From assembly GCA_043731125.1 (NCBI GenBank), contig JAYTJL010000072.1, positions 1 to 7,304 on the forward strand: 7,304 nucleotides of DNA, read 5' to 3'. This DNA is from JAYTJL01 sp043731125 (GTDB taxonomy: Bacteria > Patescibacteriota > Saccharimonadia > Saccharimonadales > UBA10212). Under the pieces are notes generated by a model. That model did not search any database, was not told the DNA's origin, and saw nothing but the letters and a program-made list of their open reading frames with translations. Position numbers and translations under genes: made by a program. Shown here in pieces: positions 4,927-7,304 of the stretch (positions within the stretch are counted from its first letter, which is position 1; each line of letters begins with the position of its first letter).

Positions 4927-5332
4927 GAGCTGTTAGTAGTTGCGCCGCGTTTTCAAAAACATTTAGTTCGCTGCCGCTCAACATGTGCAGTAATTTGGAC
5001 TGTTCTTTATGTAATACCTTTTCTGCAGAGGCATAGACTTTTGCACCCTTCACACTCAGGGTGACTTCTTTACGGCGTGAATCTTTCTTATTCTTTTTAA
5101 TACCAACCAATCCGTCTTGGTGCATTGCCTTCAGCTGTCGGCTAACATTTGATTCGGTCTGACCAAGCCGGACTGCGATTTCACGTTGAGACACTGGTTT
5201 GGTAGTGCTCATCACACTCATCAGTCTTGTCTGTGAGAGACCAATGTTCATTTCTTTTTGCAAAGTTTCATCTGAAATCTGTTGTAAAATATACGTTAAG
5301 TGGAGCAGGGGAGGGAAGTTGTTTTTTGCCAT
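4892..5332 (-). CDS. MarR-family transcriptional regulator
   Basis: MarR proteins are dimeric winged-helix DNA-binding regulators, often repressors relieved by small molecules or oxidants. This one has 146 residues, normal for the family. The winged helix covers about 33-93: PVSQREIAVRLG (46-57), the recognition helix TESNVSRQLKAMHQDGLV (59-76), and a wing with KKDSRRKEVTLS (82-93) including the conserved D-x-R (D84, R86). Helices at both ends would form the dimer interface. There is no cysteine, so thiol-based sensing as in OhrR is unlikely. AAGGA (5341-5345) lies 8 bp before the ATG, a good binding site. The promoter holds an operator-like palindrome, so self-repression is likely. The last seven codons are shared, through a palindrome, with the convergent miniprotein gene. 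Confidence 0.95.
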   Translation of the reverse strand: MAKNNFPPLLHLTYILQQISDETLQKEMNIGLSQTRLMSVMSTTKPVSQREIAVRLGQTESNVSRQLKAMHQDGLVGIKKNKKDSRRKEVTLSVKGAKVYASAEKVLHKEQSKLLHMLSGSELNVFENAAQLLTAQKNLYGLVTKP

Positions 5333-5353
5333 AATACTTGTCCTTATCTAATA

Positions 5354-5383
5354 ATTATAAGCTTAAGTAATAATACTTAACAA
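5354..5383 (-). promoter_or_regulatory. marR-type gene promoter
   Basis: On the minus strand TTGTTA (5378-5383) lies 18 bp before a perfect TATAAT (5354-5359). A second TTGACT lies just upstream but would be 23 bp from this -10. Transcription would start near 5347 and keep the AAGGA binding site in a short leader. Confidence 0.65.
5363..5380. promoter_or_regulatory. Operator-like palindrome in the MarR gene promoter
   Basis: TTAAGTA (5363-5369) and TACTTAA (5374-5380) are perfect inverted arms around ATAA. The 18-bp site covers nearly the whole spacer between -35 and -10, where a bound dimer would block RNA polymerase. Size and symmetry suit a MarR dimer, so autoregulation is the simplest reading. 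Confidence 0.7.
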
Positions 5384-5413
5384 GTCAAGTAAATTTAAAG
5401 CAGGGCAGGGATA

Positions 5414-5689
5414 CTAGAAAATTGAGTCTATGTCTTTATCAAGCTCAGTGGTATCTAAATCCTTGTCTACATCTATGGTTTCTAGTGATTTCTGAGTATT
5501 GGTCAATTCTTTAGAATTTGTAATTTTAGCCTCGGCCTGTTCTGTCAGGCCACCATAATCTGTAGACAGACTTGTATCTTCTTTATTCATCACTCTGGAT
5601 GCCGCAAAGACTGCTACACCTATAACTGCTGCCGCTAGTACAAAAGCAATGATTGCCGTGAAACCTTCTTGTTGGTTTTGTCTTTTCAT
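5414..5689 (-). CDS. Small pilin-like membrane protein
   Basis: These 91 residues start MKRQNQQEGFTAIIAFVLA. A short basic leader, then G-F-T and a hydrophobic helix of about 22 residues, resembles type IV prepilins, in which the peptidase cuts after the Gly. The usual Glu at mature position 5 is missing (Ile here), as in some minor pseudopilins, so the call is tentative. After the helix come only about 58 polar residues, ending in an acidic stretch with DVDKDLD and LDKDIDSIF; no globular pilin domain is present. I chose the ATG at 5689. A GTG three codons earlier is only 2 bp from AGGA (5701-5704), which lies 11 bp from the ATG. The gene follows the secreted coiled-coil gene by 34 bp and is probably in its operon. 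Confidence 0.7.
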   Translation of the reverse strand: MKRQNQQEGFTAIIAFVLAAAVIGVAVFAASRVMNKEDTSLSTDYGGLTEQAEAKITNSKELTNTQKSLETIDVDKDLDTTELDKDIDSIF

Positions 5690-5723
5690 ATTGCCCACTT
5701 TCCTAATTTCTCAAGTTATATAT

Positions 5724-6404
5724 TTATTGGTCGTTACTATTTTCAGCTGTTTCAGCACTCTGGTGTACCGCTACAATTAGATTCTTGATTGCTGTGCGGT
5801 AATCTTTTAGAGATTGCTTGGTACCCTTAACTGCTTCTTTGAAGGCTGAAAGAGAATCAGTCACGGTGGCGACAGAGCAGTCAACATTTCCGTCTAGAGA
5901 ATCGAGAGCGTTTATTTGAGCTTCTGCCTCAGCAGCGGAAGCGTCTGCGGCTGCTACTAAACTGTCATAGTTTGGTGTATTGAGGTTCTTCTCGTCATGG
6001 AACGCCATGACCCTGGAATAGACTTTGTCAAACGTGGCTTTGTGTGCTTTGGCCCGCTCAACTCTTTTGTCTAGTCTCTTTTCAATATTTTCTTTACGGG
6101 CTTCGCATGCTTTTTGTCGGGCTTCGGATGATTTTTCTTTAGCCTCTGTTTTGGCTTCAGCCTTTTTCTCTTGGGCCATCTGACGGTATTTATCTTTTAG
6201 CTCGTTGCTACGGTTTTTTATCTCTTGAGTGTTGTGTGTTCCAGTTTCAACTCCGTTTTCGGTTTCAGTTTCGCTAGAACTGTTACTCCCAGAACCGTCG
6301 TTCCCAGAGTTGCTTCCTTCGGCAAAAGCAAATGCTGGAACTGCTACGGAACTACTAAAAAGTAGTGTTGCACTGATAATAAATAGTCGTTTTAATTGTT
6401 TCAT
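5724..6404 (-). CDS. Secreted coiled-coil protein, function unknown
   Basis: The 226 residues begin with a clear signal peptide (MKQLKRLFIISATLLFSSSV, then AVPAFAFA) with likely cleavage after A28. A Ser/Gly/Asn/Glu-rich linker follows (29-60). A strongly charged helical region rich in Lys, Glu, Ala and Arg spans about 61-125 and is probably coiled coil. More helices cover about 145-215, with YDSLVAAADASAAEAEAQIN. The two cysteines, C100 and C176, could form a disulfide after export. No enzyme motif or membrane anchor is visible beyond the signal. The ATG is 13 bp after AGAGG, rather far. The gene sits 59 bp after rsmA and before the pilin-like gene, all on one strand. A surface or structural role fits; nothing more can be said. 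Confidence 0.8.
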   Translation of the reverse strand: MKQLKRLFIISATLLFSSSVAVPAFAFAEGSNSGNDGSGSNSSSETETENGVETGTHNTQEIKNRSNELKDKYRQMAQEKKAEAKTEAKEKSSEARQKACEARKENIEKRLDKRVERAKAHKATFDKVYSRVMAFHDEKNLNTPNYDSLVAAADASAAEAEAQINALDSLDGNVDCSVATVTDSLSAFKEAVKGTKQSLKDYRTAIKNLIVAVHQSAETAENSNDQ

Positions 6405-6463
6405 CTTTGTTTATATACCTCTTGTGTTAATTTAGGCCTATCAGAGTAGCACCCATGAATGAA

Positions 6464-7237
6464 TTATAGCAAACCTTTAAAGGCTATGTATATGGCGTGC
6501 CAGTCAGTTAGGCTTAAGTTCTGAGCTCTCAAATTAGGATCGATTTTTGCATTTTCTAGCATCAAATTAACCTGCGGTTTACTTAAATTTAATCCTCCAG
6601 CTAGAGAGCTAATTAACTTCTTACGCTTGGTTGAAAAGCCTGCTTTGACTAATTTAAAAAATAGCTTTGTGTCCAAGTCTTTGAACAGTGGGTGTGAGTG
6701 TTTTGTTAATATAATTACTTGCGAATCAACTTTTGGTGGTGGATCAAACATCTCGGCCGGCACAACCGTGCCAAGTTCAGTCTTGTGATACAACTGAGCG
6801 CTAACTGCCAAAATGCTCATCTGGCCAGGGTGGGCTGCAATCCGCTGAGCAACTTCTTTTTGCACCAATAGCACCATTATTGTTGGAGGATTGACCGACT
6901 CCGACAAAACTTTAATTAAATTGCTTGTTAAGTAGTAAGGGATGTTAGCGACAACTTTATAACCAACCGGCAACTGAGTAAGGTCAAATTTTAGTACATC
7001 TCCTTGTACTACCATCAAGTTATCCGCTTGTTTTTTAGATAAGTTCCCAGCTAGGTCTCTGTCAATCTCTACGGCAATGACGTGTCCTGCCTGCTGTAGC
7101 AATTTTTCGGTAAGCGTTCCCAGGCCTGGGCCAATTTCCAAAACCGTATCGTGTTTCTCTATTTCACCGTATTCAGCGATAGCTTCAAGCACTTGTGGGT
7201 CCGTCAACCAGTGTTGTCCTAATGATTTTTTCTGCAT
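6464..7237 (-). CDS. rsmA: 16S rRNA (adenine1518/1519-N6)-dimethyltransferase RsmA (KsgA)
   Basis: RsmA uses S-adenosylmethionine to dimethylate two adjacent adenines in helix 45 of 16S rRNA, a late step in small-subunit maturation. At 257 residues it is near the usual length. The N-terminal signature is KSLGQHWLTD (4-13). The SAM-binding motif is VLEIGPGLG (32-40), with an acidic residue in VEID (56-59) and GD at 79-80. The catalytic NIPYY (98-102), FDPPPKVDS (165-173) and AGFSTKRKKL (199-208) are intact. The C-terminus carries RAQNLSLTDW (237-246), typical of the small domain. The start is the first ATG, next to the signature. It has no Shine-Dalgarno; a possible -10 lies 6 bp upstream. Two exported-protein genes follow closely on the same strand. 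Confidence 0.97.
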   Translation of the reverse strand: MQKKSLGQHWLTDPQVLEAIAEYGEIEKHDTVLEIGPGLGTLTEKLLQQAGHVIAVEIDRDLAGNLSKKQADNLMVVQGDVLKFDLTQLPVGYKVVANIPYYLTSNLIKVLSESVNPPTIMVLLVQKEVAQRIAAHPGQMSILAVSAQLYHKTELGTVVPAEMFDPPPKVDSQVIILTKHSHPLFKDLDTKLFFKLVKAGFSTKRKKLISSLAGGLNLSKPQVNLMLENAKIDPNLRAQNLSLTDWHAIYIAFKGLL

Positions 7238-7243
7238 AAAAGT

Positions 7244-7252
7244 AGTCTAGCA
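7244..7252 (-). promoter_or_regulatory. Possible extended -10 of rsmA (leaderless arrangement)
   Basis: On the minus strand TG (7251-7252), one base, then TAGACT (7244-7249) looks like an extended -10 and ends 6 bp before the ATG. The -35 position falls inside the heptanucleotide array and has no consensus. Start-codon transcription is possible but unproven. Confidence 0.4.
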
Positions 7253-7258
7253 GAATAG

Positions 7259-7304
7259 ACTGTTTACTGTTTACTGTTTACTGTTTACTGTTTACTGTTT
7301 ACTG
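7259..7304. repeat. Heptanucleotide tandem array upstream of rsmA (runs off the window)
   Basis: The unit ACTGTTT is repeated perfectly six times, followed by ACTG at the window end, so the full length is unknown. On the rsmA strand it reads as CAGTAAA repeats. It begins 22 bp before the rsmA ATG and covers the place where a -35 would lie. It has no spacers and is not a CRISPR array. It recalls the short tandemly repeated heptamers (STRR) known from cyanobacteria. Confidence 0.95.

Noticed and set aside
5363..5380. Terminator for the pilin-like gene
   Set aside because: The stem is all weak A-T pairs with no T-run in the right place; its position between -35 and -10 fits an operator better.
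5690..5698. GTG start three codons upstream for the pilin-like gene
   Set aside because: Only 2 bp separate it from the AGGA site; the ATG at 5689 has workable spacing and gives a short basic prepilin-like leader.
6229..6435. Plus-strand open frame of 68 codons
   Set aside because: Antisense to the signal peptide and linker of the secreted coiled-coil protein, whose Ser/Glu-rich codons create the open frame.
7259..7304. CRISPR array
   Set aside because: The repeat unit is 7 bp with no spacers and no cas genes nearby.

Overview
The window looks like chromosomal DNA from a Candidate Phyla Radiation bacterium, most likely Candidatus Saccharibacteria (TM7) or a close relative. This is inferred from protein style: the RsmA N-terminus reads KSLGQHWL, the proteins are short, many starts lack a Shine-Dalgarno, and the membrane and secreted proteins resemble no familiar family. 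It is not a database match. The standard genetic code fits every gene. No phage, transposon, CRISPR array or resistance module is visible.

Layout. (1) 1-1093, minus strand: the N-terminal third of the translation GTPase TypA/BipA, cut by the window edge, with its promoter and a hairpin plus U-run leader, preceded by an unrecognised protein with a C-terminal membrane anchor. (2) 1088-1557, plus strand: a complete tmRNA gene (ssrA) with promoter, encoded CCA and an intrinsic terminator, also placed to stop the gene coming from the right. (3) 1573-2178, minus: a seven-helix PQ-loop/SWEET-like membrane protein. (4) A divergent intergenic region of 124 bp with an 11-bp inverted repeat and a near-palindrome. 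(5) 2303-4926, plus: an unrecognised single-pass membrane protein, a NOX/ferric-reductase-type flavocytochrome, and a 30-codon membrane miniprotein ending in a terminator. (6) 4892-5383, minus: a MarR-family regulator converging on that miniprotein, with an operator-like palindrome in its own promoter. (7) 5414-7237, minus: rsmA, a secreted coiled-coil protein and a small pilin-like membrane protein, closely spaced. (8) 7259-7304: a heptanucleotide tandem array directly upstream of rsmA, running off the window.

How the parts fit. typA, ssrA and rsmA all serve the ribosome (translation GTPase, ribosome rescue, 16S rRNA methylation). The middle is a redox and cell-surface region: the flavocytochrome would move electrons from NAD(P)H through FAD and two haems across the membrane, and the 30-residue miniprotein directly behind it is a candidate accessory subunit.

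The most unusual structure is at 4892-4916. The terminator palindrome of the plus-strand operon also forms the 3' ends of both convergent genes. The miniprotein and the MarR protein therefore end in the same seven residues, YGLVTKP, with TAG stop codons at opposite ends of one palindrome. Other points of note are two unrelated 7-bp tandem repeats (one inside a coding region where a copy change would shift frame), a tmRNA with a G in place of the conserved T-loop U55 and a long putative tag, and several genes whose -10 box lies only 6-10 bp before the ATG, suggesting leaderless mRNAs.
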